64,000 nucleotides of DNA, from contig NZ_AOHO01000084.1 of assembly GCF_000342005.1 (NCBI RefSeq), positions 28,233-92,232 of the forward strand. The letters are read 5' to 3'. How positions within the stretch are numbered: position 1 is the first letter of the stretch; each line of letters starts with the position of its first letter. The stretch is from Amycolatopsis decaplanina DSM 44594 (lineage in GTDB: Bacteria > Actinomycetota > Actinomycetes > Mycobacteriales > Pseudonocardiaceae). The notes under the pieces were generated by a model. The model did not search any database. It saw only the letters and a program-made list of their open reading frames with translations, and was not told the DNA's origin. Position numbers and translations under genes: made by a program. Positions 42,509 to 50,520 of this stretch are shown here, piece by piece.

Positions 42509-43729
42509 ATGAGCGAATTTTCTGTGCGTGCCGTGGCCGAAGGCGAACAGCGAGCCTGCCTCGACCTCCTGTCGGAGTCCTTGCACGGCAAGGCGCCCAC
42601 GGACGAGGCCTGGGCGAAGATGGCTCCGTCCTGGCCCGCCGCCGGGAAATTCGCCGCGTTCGACGAACACGGCACCCCGGTGGGGATCGCCAGTTCGATC
42701 GACGTCGAGCTCACCGTCCCCGGTGGACAGAAGCTCGCCACGGCGGCCGTCGACGGTGTCGGCGTCCGCGCCGACTGGACCCGCCGCGGGATTCTCACCG
42801 CGATGATGGCCGTACAGCTGGAAGACCTCGCGGCGCGCGGTGTCCCGCTGGCGGCTCTACACGCTTCGGAAGCCGTGATCTACGGCCGCTTCGGTTACGG
42901 CGCGGCGACTTTCTGCAAAGGCGTTTCGGTCGAACGCCCGCGTGCCCGGCTTCGTGACGGCGTGGGGCGGGACGGGGTGGTCAGATTCGTCACCCCTGCC
43001 GAAGCCGTGGAGCGCGTTCCCGCGCTGTACAACCGCTTCGAGGGAACACGGCCAGGTTTCGTCGCCCGGCCGGTCAACTGGTGGCCGGGATTCTTCGACC
43101 GGGTGGTCACCGGGACCGACGGCTATCGCGTGGCCATCCACAGTGGACCGGACGGGGACGACGGGTTCGTCGTCTACCAGACCATCGACGCGCGTGACCG
43201 GCAGGCGCCGGAGCGTGGAGCGATCCTGGACATCCGTGACTTCCATGCCGCCACACCACAGGCTTGGGCGGGACTGTGGCGTTTCCTGCTGTCGGTCGAC
43301 CTGGTCTCGGCCGTCGCCGGCCGGGGCCGCCCGCTGGACGAGCCGATCGCCGAACTGCTCACCGACCCGCGCGCGGTGAACACCACCGAGGTCATCGACG
43401 ACCTGTGGCTGCGGCTCATCGACGTCCCGGCGGCGCTGCGGGCACGCGCCTACGGCGCCGCCGGACCAGTGGTGCTCGAAGTGCTCGACCAGCAGCTTCC
43501 GGACAACAACGGCCGTTACGTCGTCGGCCCGGACGGCGTGGAACGCACGACCGCCGAGGCCGATCTGAGGCTGGACGTCGCCACCTTGTCGTCGCTGTAC
43601 CTCGGCCACGGTCTCTTCGGCGACCTGGCTTTGTCGGGCCGCGCCGAGGTTCTGAACGAGTCGGCGGTCGCCCGTGCCGACGCGCTGTTCCACACCGCGC
43701 GGTCGCCTTGGTGCGGGACGTTCTTCTAG
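42509..43729 (+). CDS. Eis-family N-acetyltransferase (copy 2)
   Basis: 406 aa, paralogue of 40832: VRADWTRRGILTAMMAVQLED, HASEAVIYGRFGYGAA, AGLWRFLLSVDLV and terminal SPWCGTFF align to copy 1. The two share both ends and domain order but have diverged in the middle, so the duplication is old. Substrate unknown; it follows its own DUF4333 gene by 44 nt. Confidence 0.88.
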   Translation: MSEFSVRAVAEGEQRACLDLLSESLHGKAPTDEAWAKMAPSWPAAGKFAAFDEHGTPVGIASSIDVELTVPGGQKLATAAVDGVGVRADWTRRGILTAMMAVQLEDLAARGVPLAALHASEAVIYGRFGYGAATFCKGVSVERPRARLRDGVGRDGVVRFVTPAEAVERVPALYNRFEGTRPGFVARPVNWWPGFFDRVVTGTDGYRVAIHSGPDGDDGFVVYQTIDARDRQAPERGAILDIRDFHAATPQAWAGLWRFLLSVDLVSAVAGRGRPLDEPIAELLTDPRAVNTTEVIDDLWLRLIDVPAALRARAYGAAGPVVLEVLDQQLPDNNGRYVVGPDGVERTTAEADLRLDVATLSSLYLGHGLFGDLALSGRAEVLNESAVARADALFHTARSPWCGTFF

Positions 43730-43740
43730 GCCGCGGCCGC

Positions 43741-43819
43741 TCGTGAGTGGTAAGGAGCGGGTCTCGAGCGCCTCGCCCGGGACGCTCACCGTCTCGAACG
43801 TGGCGCTCGGGACTCACGC
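43741..43819. repeat. Degenerate palindromic element, GTGAGTGGTAAGG family (copy E)
   Basis: TCGTGAGTGGTAAGGAGCGG opens the element and ACTCACGC closes it. Inside, CGAGCGCC (43765-43772) and GGCGCTCG (43802-43809) pair perfectly. It occupies the convergent gap between Eis copy 2 and the pirin gene. Confidence 0.6.
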
Positions 43820-43820
43820 C

Positions 43821-44789
43821 TCAGGCCGGATTGCGACGGGGCTTGATCCGCACCTGCGGCAGCGTGGGTGCGGGCAGCCACGCCGTGGTGCCTTGGTAGC
43901 CCTCCACCCGGCCGAACCGGTCCGCCTGTGCCTGCCATGCCTCGCGGTACTCGGCGATCTCCTCGTGGCTGCGGCCCACGAAGTTCCACCACATGACGAG
44001 TTCCTCGGTGAACGGGGTCCCGCCGAGCAGGAGCACACGGGCCGGTTCACCGCCGGGATTGGTCAGTTCCAGCCGCCCGGCGCCGGGCGCGAGGTAGGCG
44101 AGTTCGCCGGTGTCCAGTGCGGCACCGGCGACGGTGACGGAACCGATGTCCTGCAGGACACCGTGTTCGAACTCGGGGTCGACGTCGAGTGTCAAAATCG
44201 CTCCGGGCTCCACGGTGAGTTCGGCGCCCAGCAGGGGAGTGAACGCCGGGACCGGTGAAGTGGTCCCGGCGAGACTGCCGAGAAAGACCCGCGCGGTGGC
44301 GCCGGGCAGCCGGAGCAGCGGCGGCGCGTAGTGCCGGAAGTCCCTCGCGGTGTCACGGTGTTCGTCCGGCAGCGCGATCCAGAGCTGGACGCCGTGCAGC
44401 GTAGCGGTGTCCGGTGTGGACACTTCGGAGTGCGCGATGCCGTGCCCGGCGGTCATCAGGTTGAGCTCACCGGGCCGCACCATGGCCTGGGTGCCGATGC
44501 TGTCGCGATGCTCGATCTCGCCGCTGAACAACCAGCTCGCGGTCTGCAAACCGGTGTGCGGATGCGGCGCGACGTCCATCCCACCGGACTCGGACACGTC
44601 TTGCGGGCCGTAGTGGTCGGCGAAACACCACGCGCCGATCAGGGACCGTTGGCGTTGCGGCAGTGTCCGGCGGACCCGGATCGCGCGCGGACCGCCGAGC
44701 GGGACGTCGCGCGGTGTCAGCACGGTGACGCCTTCGCCCGGTCGTTCCCGGCACCGCAGTTCGGCCGGGTCGGCCTCGGTGTTGCTCAC
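43821..44789 (-). CDS. Pirin-family protein
   Basis: 322 aa, bicupin. Metal-binding histidines are visible in DVAPHPHTGLQTASW and AGHGIAHSEVS (His-x-His, His...His, plus Glu); this set binds Fe(II). The C-terminal cupin has GGTPFTEELVMWWNFVGRS, highly characteristic of pirins (quercetinase-like or transcriptional cofactors). The GTG start overlaps the exonuclease gene's stop by 4 nt (GTGA). Confidence 0.9.
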   Translation of the reverse strand: MSNTEADPAELRCRERPGEGVTVLTPRDVPLGGPRAIRVRRTLPQRQRSLIGAWCFADHYGPQDVSESGGMDVAPHPHTGLQTASWLFSGEIEHRDSIGTQAMVRPGELNLMTAGHGIAHSEVSTPDTATLHGVQLWIALPDEHRDTARDFRHYAPPLLRLPGATARVFLGSLAGTTSPVPAFTPLLGAELTVEPGAILTLDVDPEFEHGVLQDIGSVTVAGAALDTGELAYLAPGAGRLELTNPGGEPARVLLLGGTPFTEELVMWWNFVGRSHEEIAEYREAWQAQADRFGRVEGYQGTTAWLPAPTLPQVRIKPRRNPA

Positions 44790-45730
44790 GGCTTGGGGAG
44801 CGCGGCCAGCAGACGCTCCACCGAACGGCCGAGATTCCAGCGCTCCGCGAGTTCCGCGACCTTGTCCGGGTCGGCGGGCTCGGACGGGACGGTGTCCGGG
44901 CGGGACTGCTCGACCGGCGCGTCGGCCGCGACCCGGACGACGGTCGGGGCGACCGCGAGGTAGTCGGCGGCGTCGGTCAGCCGCAGCCGGGTCTTGAGCG
45001 GCACCCGCGAGTCGCCGGCGGCGGCCGCCTCGATCAGCTCCTGCAGGGAGCCGAACTGGGTGATCAGTTTCGCCGCGGTCTTCTCGCCGATCCCGGCGAC
45101 GCCGGGCAGTCCGTCCGACGGGTCTCCGCGCAGCGCGGCCATGTCGGCGTACCCGGGACCGGCGTTCCCGGCCGGGATCCCGTACTTCTCGGCGATCTCG
45201 TCCGGGCCGAGGACCTCGGCCTTGTTCCAGCCCTTGCCGACGTAGATGACCACTGTGGACGTCGGTTCACAGCGGACCAGCTGGAACAGGTCGCGGTCGC
45301 CGGTGATGACCTCGACGGGAGATTCCTTCTCGCGGATCGCGAGGGCACCGATGACGTCGTCGGCCTCGTATCCGGCCGCCTCGGCCGTCGCGATCCCGAA
45401 GGCCTCCAGCAGCTCCAGGATGATCGGTACCTGCGGCGTCAGCGTGTCCGGTACCTCTTCGACGTCACCGCCTTCCGGGACTTCTTCGGCCACCCGGTGC
45501 GCCTTGTAGCTGGGCAGCAGATCGGTGCGGAACTTCGGCCGCCAGTCCGCGTCGAGGCACGCCACGAGCCGGGAGGGCCGCCGGTCGACGAGGATCCGCG
45601 CGACGGTGTCGGTGAACCCGCGCACGGCGTTGACCGGCGTCCCGTCCGGGGCGGTCATCGACTCGGGCAGTGCGTAGAACGAGCGGAAGTAGAGGCTCGC
45701 GGAATCGAGGAGAGCGAGTGGTCCGGTCAC
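44786..45730 (-). CDS. 5'-3' exonuclease, Pol I-type domain
   Basis: A 314-aa stand-alone flap/5'-3' exonuclease, M. tuberculosis Rv2090 homologue. N-terminal LLDSASLYFRSFYALP with the first metal Asp, AGYEADDVIGALA acidic cluster, VITGDRDLFQLV, and the helix-hairpin-helix region GDPSDGLPGVAGIGEKTA. No polymerase domain. It transcriptionally leads the pirin gene. Roles in flap or Okazaki processing are inferred from the family. Confidence 0.9.
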   Translation of the reverse strand: MTGPLALLDSASLYFRSFYALPESMTAPDGTPVNAVRGFTDTVARILVDRRPSRLVACLDADWRPKFRTDLLPSYKAHRVAEEVPEGGDVEEVPDTLTPQVPIILELLEAFGIATAEAAGYEADDVIGALAIREKESPVEVITGDRDLFQLVRCEPTSTVVIYVGKGWNKAEVLGPDEIAEKYGIPAGNAGPGYADMAALRGDPSDGLPGVAGIGEKTAAKLITQFGSLQELIEAAAAGDSRVPLKTRLRLTDAADYLAVAPTVVRVAADAPVEQSRPDTVPSEPADPDKVAELAERWNLGRSVERLLAALPKP

Positions 45731-45758
45731 GCGGACAGCCTGCCATGTCCCGGCCCGG

Positions 45759-45803
45759 ATGTCCGTGAAGGACCCGACCCCCAGCCGGGTCCTCCACGGA
45801 CAT
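45759..45803. terminator. 18-bp hairpin with GTGAAGGACCCG core
   Basis: Arms 45759-45776 and 45786-45803 pair at 17 of 18 positions. It lies between the exonuclease start and the stop of the FMN reductase gene and would terminate the latter. Confidence 0.7.
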
Positions 45804-45806
45804 CGG

Positions 45807-46343
45807 TCAGGCCGCGTAGGGCCGCGCCCGGCGTGCGTCGCGGAGGGCGTTGGCCCACCAGTTCAGCTGATTCAGCAGGGTGGTGGCCGCGAGGGAGGCG
45901 CCTTCGAGGTCGTCGTGTTCACCGTCAGGGCCGAAGTGGTTCCAGGCGTAGGGGAAGCTCACGGTCTCGCGGATCGTCGCGGCGTGGAGTTCGGCGAAGA
46001 CCGGACGCAGATGCTCCACCGCGCGCAGGCCGCCGGAAATCCCGCCGTAGGAGACGAAGGCGACCGGCTTGCCGTGCCACTCGGGGCCGGTGGCGTCGAG
46101 CGCGGTCTTGAGCGGGCCGGGGTAGCTGTGGTTGTACTCGGGGACGATCACGACGACGGCGTCCGCGGCGGCGACACCGGAGGAGAGGCTGTCGGGGGAT
46201 TCGGCCAGGTCGATGACGGACAGGGTGACGTCGTCGCGCTGTTTGGCGCGGTCGAGGAACCAGTTCGCGACGACGGGAGCGAAGCGGCCCTCGCGGACGC
46301 TGCTGATCACGACGGCGAGCTGGTAAGGCGAGTTCGTTGTCAT
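45807..46343 (-). CDS. NADPH-dependent FMN reductase (flavodoxin-like)
   Basis: 178 aa. LAVVISSVREGRFAPVVANWF is the FMN-phosphate loop region and VPEYNHSYPGPLKTALD the family hallmark, followed by SYGGISGGLRAVEHLR. These reduce quinones, azo dyes or chromate-like acceptors. Divergent from an ArsR-type gene; TACGGT (-10) lies 7 nt from ATG 46343. The longer frame is rejected since it crosses the operator. Confidence 0.87.
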   Translation of the reverse strand: MTTNSPYQLAVVISSVREGRFAPVVANWFLDRAKQRDDVTLSVIDLAESPDSLSSGVAAADAVVVIVPEYNHSYPGPLKTALDATGPEWHGKPVAFVSYGGISGGLRAVEHLRPVFAELHAATIRETVSFPYAWNHFGPDGEHDDLEGASLAATTLLNQLNWWANALRDARRARPYAA

Positions 46344-46350
46344 GTCCAAG

Positions 46351-46356
46351 ACCGTA
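46351..46356 (-). promoter_or_regulatory. -10 hexamer TACGGT, leaderless start of FMN reductase
   Basis: TACGGT is 7 nt from ATG 46343; TTGACT on the same strand, about 19 bp upstream, could be a -35. Confidence 0.5.
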
Positions 46357-46412
46357 AAACCTGCACTTAACTTGAAGTCAAACTCCAGAATCCTGTCGCG
46401 CCAGGGACTAAT

Positions 46413-46454
46413 CGCAGAGAACTCTTTGCAAAGGATTCTCTGCGGTCGTAGGAT
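46413..46454 (+). promoter_or_regulatory. Promoter TTGCAA-N17-TAGGAT embedded in a 32-bp palindrome
   Basis: TTGCAA (46426-46431) and TAGGAT (46449-46454) are 17 bp apart; ATG 46462 follows 7 nt later. The -35 is the exact centre of a 32-bp inverted repeat (46413-46444, 14 of 16 pairs, CGCAGAGAA...TTCTCTGCG), a strong autorepression operator candidate. Confidence 0.72.
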
Positions 46455-46461
46455 GAAAGGC

Positions 46462-47040
46462 ATGGGGACGAGCGAGAGGTATCTCGCGCGGGTCGACGGC
46501 CGCATCCTGCGGGCGTTGTCGCATCCGCTGCGGGTCAAGATCCTGGAATTGCTGCGGGAGGACGGTCCGGCGACGGCGTCCGGGCTGGCGAAGCGAGCGG
46601 GAGAGAGTTCCGGTACCACGAGCTGGCATCTGCGTCAGCTGGCCGAATCCGGGCTGATCACGGAGGACACCGAACGCGGCAGCAGGCGCGACAGGTGGTG
46701 GAAAGCCGTGCACGAGGGGGACCAGATGCGCGCCAAGGACTTCATCGACGATCCCGACCTCGCCGGTCCGTTCAACGCCTACGCGCACACGATGATCGAG
46801 CGGCGCTACGCCGCCGAAGCGCAATTCGTCGCCGAAGTGCGGGACTGGGCGGACCAGTGGATCGACAAGGTCACCTTTGAAGACTCGCAGCTCTCGCTGA
46901 CGCCTGACGAGGCCGCCGCGTTGAGCGACGAGATCCTCGAGGTGATCGGCCGCTACCGCCGTCCGGAACAGGACGGAGACACCCAGGTCCGCGTGCACTG
47001 GGCGGCCTTCCCGAGGAAATCCCGGCCGGAGACGCCATGA
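46462..47040 (+). CDS. ArsR-type winged-helix regulator (HTH_20-like)
   Basis: 192 aa. ILRALSHPLRVKILELLREDGPA opens the wHTH and SSGTTSWHLRQLAESGLI is the recognition helix; a ~90-residue C-terminal helical region follows. It overlaps the MFS gene by ATGA and is divergent from the FMN reductase, so it likely represses both. ATG 46462 is preferred over 46453 because of the promoter spacing. Confidence 0.85.
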   Translation: MGTSERYLARVDGRILRALSHPLRVKILELLREDGPATASGLAKRAGESSGTTSWHLRQLAESGLITEDTERGSRRDRWWKAVHEGDQMRAKDFIDDPDLAGPFNAYAHTMIERRYAAEAQFVAEVRDWADQWIDKVTFEDSQLSLTPDEAAALSDEILEVIGRYRRPEQDGDTQVRVHWAAFPRKSRPETP

Positions 47041-48287
47041 GCCGGATGCCACTGGGGGCCCTGGTCGTGGCTTCGGGGATCTCCTCGGCCGGGGTGATGA
47101 TGACGCTGCTCGCGATTCCCTGGTTCGTCCTGCAGAGCACCGGCAGCGGCACCAAGACAGGCCTCGTCACCGCGGCCGAGGTGCTGGGCCTGATGGTCGC
47201 CGCGTTGCTGGGCGGACCGATCGTGGACCGGGTCGGCACGCGCCGGGCCAGCGTCGGCGCGGATCTGCTGACCACCGTCACGGTGCTGCTGATCCCGCTC
47301 GCGGTGAACACCACGGGGCTCGGCCTGCCCGGACTGATCGTGTTGTCCTTCGTGATGGGCGTGTCGCGCGGCCCGGCCGACACGGCGAAGCAGGTGCTGC
47401 TCGCGGGAGTCGCCGACGCAGGCGGGATCAGGACGAGCCGCGCCGCGAGCGCCGTCGAAGCCGCGATGAGGACCGGACGGATGGTGGGCGGACCCGCCGC
47501 CGGCGCGCTGATCGGGCTGATCGGGCCCATTCCGGTCCTGTTCGTCGACGCGGGCACGCTCCTGCTGTCCGCGGCACTGGTGTTCGCTCTGATCCCGGCC
47601 GCGGCCGGTCCGCCGAGACCGCCGTCGGGCGGATACCTCAAGGAACTGCGCGAAGGGCTGGGGTACGTCAAACGCGACGCGGTGCTGCGCGCTGTCGTCG
47701 GCATGCTGATGCTCACCAACAGCCTCGACTTCGGGCTGCTCGGCGTCCTGTATCCGGCGTACGGCGACCAGGTCCTGCACAGCACCGCACTCATCGGCGC
47801 GATGATCACCGCGGTCGCGGCGGGCGCGCTGCTCGGTTCGGCGCTCTACGGCTGGGCGGGCCACCGGTTTTCGCGGCGGACGGCGATCCTCGTCGCGGTC
47901 GCGATCGAAGGCGCGCCGAGATTCGCCTTGCTCGCGCTGGAACCCGCGCCGGCCGTGCTGCTCGCCGGACTCGTGGTCGCCGGGATCGGGGCGGGCGCGC
48001 TCAACCCGATCGTGCTCCCGGCGGTCTACGAACGGGTCCCGGAAGCCGTCCGGGGCCGTGTGCTCAGCCTCCTGGTGGGCGGGGTGCTCGCCGCTATGCC
48101 GCTCGGCTCGATGGCGGCCGGGTTGCTGCTGGACGGTATCGGGCTCGTCGGCGCGCTCGCCGTGTTCGGCGGTCTGTACCTGATCGCCGGCACCTTCCCG
48201 GTCATCTTCCGGGTCTGGCGGGGGCTCGACGATCCCGCCCCGATCGGGGGCGACCGGCCGGTGAACCAAGGGGCGCGGACCGACTAG
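47037..48287 (+). CDS. MFS transporter
   Basis: 416 aa, about 12 transmembrane helices; the MFS loop motif is read as GGPIVDRVGTRRASV between helices 2 and 3, and FVMGVSRGPADTAKQ is typical of the exporter (enterobactin/macrolide-like) group. It is coupled to the ArsR regulator by a 4-nt overlap, so it is probably an inducible exporter. Substrate unknown. Confidence 0.85.
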   Translation: MSRMPLGALVVASGISSAGVMMTLLAIPWFVLQSTGSGTKTGLVTAAEVLGLMVAALLGGPIVDRVGTRRASVGADLLTTVTVLLIPLAVNTTGLGLPGLIVLSFVMGVSRGPADTAKQVLLAGVADAGGIRTSRAASAVEAAMRTGRMVGGPAAGALIGLIGPIPVLFVDAGTLLLSAALVFALIPAAAGPPRPPSGGYLKELREGLGYVKRDAVLRAVVGMLMLTNSLDFGLLGVLYPAYGDQVLHSTALIGAMITAVAAGALLGSALYGWAGHRFSRRTAILVAVAIEGAPRFALLALEPAPAVLLAGLVVAGIGAGALNPIVLPAVYERVPEAVRGRVLSLLVGGVLAAMPLGSMAAGLLLDGIGLVGALAVFGGLYLIAGTFPVIFRVWRGLDDPAPIGGDRPVNQGARTD

Positions 48288-48290
48288 GCT
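48285..48290 (+). promoter_or_regulatory. -10 hexamer TAGGCT, leaderless start of pepE
   Basis: TAGGCT overlaps the MFS stop codon and lies 7 nt before ATG 48298. Confidence 0.55.
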
Positions 48291-48297
48291 CGCCATC

Positions 48298-49440
48298 ATG
48301 TCGCGCCGTTCCCTTCACAACCCAACCCCCGACGCCGCCAGCCTTCGCGCCCGCCTCGACAGGGCCCGCGCCGCCGCGGCCGCCGCCGACACCGACGCCC
48401 TGCTGATCGCACCCGGCTCGGACCTGCGCTACCTCATCGGCCAGGCCGGGGGCTCCTTCGAACGGCTGACCACACTGGTGATCCCGGCCGACGGAGTCCC
48501 GGCGCTGGTGCTGCCGAAGCTGGAAGCCCCCGGCTACGCCGACGTCCCCGCCGACGAACTCGGCATCGAGATCGTCACCTGGGTGGACGGCGACAACGCC
48601 TACGAACTGGTCGCCGACAGGCTGGGCAAGCCCGGCCGCGTGGCGGTCAGCGACTTCACCCCGGCGCTGCACGTGCTCGCCTTCCGGGGCGCGCTCGGTG
48701 ACGCCGAGCAGACGCTGGCCGGGCCGATCGTGCGCGAACTGCGGATGCGCAAGGACGCGGCCGAGATCCAGGCGCTGCGCGACGCGGGTGCCGCGATCGA
48801 CCGCGTGCACGCCCGCGTGCACGAATGGCTGCGCCCCGGCCGCACCGAAGCCGAGGTCGGCGCCGACATCACCGCCGCCATCGTCGAAGAGGGCCACACC
48901 CACGCGGACTTCGTGATCGTCGGCTCGGGCCCCAACGGCGCCAGCCCGCACCACGACGTCTCCGAGCGCGTCATCGAGCGCGGCGACGTCGTCGTGGTCG
49001 ACATCGGCGGCCCGATCGCCGAGGGCTACAACTCCGACTCCACCCGCACGTACGCGGTGGGCGAGCCGCGTGACGCCGATGTCGCCGAGACCTACGCCGT
49101 CCTGCAGCGTGCCCAGAAGGCCGCGGTCGAGGCCGTCCGCCCGGGCGTCACCGCCGAGTCGATCGACGCCGCCGCGCGCGACATCATCGCCGAGGCGGGT
49201 TACGGCGAGTACTTCATCCACCGCACCGGCCACGGCATCGGCCTCGACGTGCACGAGGAGCCCTACATCATCAAGGGCAACGCGCTGCCGCTCGAGCCGG
49301 GCATGGCCTTCAGCGTCGAGCCCGGCATCTACCAGCCCGGCCGTTGGGGCGCCCGCATCGAGGACATCGTCGTGGTCACCGAGGACGGCGTCGAGCCGGT
49401 CAACCAGCGTCCGCACGATCTGATCGTGCTCGACGCATGA
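48298..49440 (+). CDS. pepE: Xaa-Pro-type M24 dipeptidase
   Basis: 380 aa, homologue of M. tuberculosis PepE (Rv2089c). Pita-bread fold: N-terminal creatinase domain (~1-150) and metallopeptidase with metal ligands read as DIGG and NSDSTRT Asp residues, HRTGHGIGLDVHE His, SVEPGIY Glu and RIEDIV Glu. It cleaves X-Pro peptides in the cytosol. It completes the mycobacterium-like gene order. Confidence 0.9.
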   Translation: MSRRSLHNPTPDAASLRARLDRARAAAAAADTDALLIAPGSDLRYLIGQAGGSFERLTTLVIPADGVPALVLPKLEAPGYADVPADELGIEIVTWVDGDNAYELVADRLGKPGRVAVSDFTPALHVLAFRGALGDAEQTLAGPIVRELRMRKDAAEIQALRDAGAAIDRVHARVHEWLRPGRTEAEVGADITAAIVEEGHTHADFVIVGSGPNGASPHHDVSERVIERGDVVVVDIGGPIAEGYNSDSTRTYAVGEPRDADVAETYAVLQRAQKAAVEAVRPGVTAESIDAAARDIIAEAGYGEYFIHRTGHGIGLDVHEEPYIIKGNALPLEPGMAFSVEPGIYQPGRWGARIEDIVVVTEDGVEPVNQRPHDLIVLDA

Positions 49441-49889
49441 CCGGTTCCCTGGAGCCGCTGGACCAGGCCATCGTGGGAGAACTGGCCGCGGACGGACGGC
49501 GCAGTTTCACCGATCTGGCCGAGCGGGTCGGGCTTTCGGTGTCGGCGGTGCACCAGCGGGTGCGCCGCCTGGAGCAGCGCGGGGTCATCCTCGGATACAC
49601 CGCGCGGCTCGACGGAGAGCAGATCGGCCTCCCGCTCACGGCGCTGATCTCGCTGACGCCGAACGACCCGGCCGCTCCGGACGACTACCCGCAGCGTCTC
49701 GAGCACATCAAGGAGATCGAGTCCTGCTACTCGGTCGCCGGGGACGAGTCGTACATCCTCCTGGTCCGGGTGGCTTCGCCGCTCGGCCTGGAGGACCTGC
49801 TCCGCCGGATCCGCGAGTCCGCCAAGGTCTCGACCCGGACCACGGTGGTGCTGTCGACGCCGTTCGAGGGACGCTCGCCCACATTGTGA
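49437..49889 (+). CDS. Lrp/AsnC-family regulator
   Basis: 150 aa. HTH with LDQAIVGELAADGRRSFTDL and LSVSAVHQRVRRLEQRGVI, then a RAM ligand-sensing domain (SCYSVAGDESYILLVRV). It overlaps pepE by ATGA. It may sense an amino acid released by peptidases. Confidence 0.88.
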   Translation: MTGSLEPLDQAIVGELAADGRRSFTDLAERVGLSVSAVHQRVRRLEQRGVILGYTARLDGEQIGLPLTALISLTPNDPAAPDDYPQRLEHIKEIESCYSVAGDESYILLVRVASPLGLEDLLRRIRESAKVSTRTTVVLSTPFEGRSPTL

Positions 49890-49922
49890 GAGCGGAAAAC
49901 GGCTGGGCTTGCGCGGCGCGGG

Positions 49923-49928
49923 TACGAT
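49923..49928 (+). promoter_or_regulatory. -10 hexamer TACGAT, leaderless start of toxin-antitoxin operon
   Basis: TACGAT is 7 nt before ATG 49936 in an A-rich stretch. Confidence 0.55.
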
Positions 49929-49935
49929 AAAAGGT

Positions 49936-50163
49936 ATGGCAACACGTAAGGTCACTCTCTCACTCGACAGTGGTGCGCTCGAGTTCGCCGAGCGGGCCGC
50001 CAAGGCACACGGGATCTCGGTCTCGTCGTGGTTGTCCAAAGCGGCCCGCAGGGAAGCCGTCCGCACCGGATACACCCCGCAGCGCGCCCCGGTCGAACCG
50101 TCCGCCGAATCGGACGAGGCCGAGCTGACCGCCGCGGAGAAGGATCTGCGTGCACAGGGGTGA
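49936..50163 (+). CDS. Ribbon-helix-helix-like antitoxin
   Basis: 75 aa. ATRKVTLSLDSGALEFAERAAKAHG has the beta-strand plus helix pattern of RHH/MazE-like DNA-binding antitoxins, followed by SVSSWLSKAARREAVR and a disordered acidic tail that would wrap the toxin. It overlaps the next gene by 14 nt. ATG 49936 is preferred over the longer frame because of the -10 at 49923. Confidence 0.6.
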   Translation: MATRKVTLSLDSGALEFAERAAKAHGISVSSWLSKAARREAVRTGYTPQRAPVEPSAESDEAELTAAEKDLRAQG

Positions 50164-50449
50164 AGTCTGGACGTACCACCCCCCGACCGAACCGGCACGG
50201 CAGCGCACCGTCGTCCTGCTGTCCTCGGACGGGGTGAACGAATCCGAGCGGCCGTGGCTGCTCGGCACCGAACTGTTGGACCGTGATCCCCAGGACATCC
50301 TCGGTGTCGCCGTCGACGCGCGGTACTGGGTCTCCACGCTGAATCTCACGCGCCTGTACCGGCCGTGGTTCGACGAGAAGATCGCGGAGATCGACCAAGA
50401 GGTCCAGGAGCGCATCGACATCGCGTTGCGCGCCGCCTTGGATCTCTAG
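50150..50449 (+). CDS. MazF/PemK-like toxin
   Basis: 99 aa. Starts MHRGEVWTYHPPTEPARQRT, with the RGEVW strand and the RxxVLLSS(D) pattern of CcdB/MazF-fold endoribonucleases, then LLGTELLDRDPQDILGVAVD. The rest diverges from classical MazF, so the toxic activity is inferred. The GTG start lies inside the antitoxin gene. Confidence 0.6.
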   Translation: MHRGEVWTYHPPTEPARQRTVVLLSSDGVNESERPWLLGTELLDRDPQDILGVAVDARYWVSTLNLTRLYRPWFDEKIAEIDQEVQERIDIALRAALDL

Positions 50450-50520
50450 CTACATGTGATCGGACGGACGACACACGTGTTACGTCTCCAATCACGCGTG
50501 TCGCGCGTCTGATCACGCGA

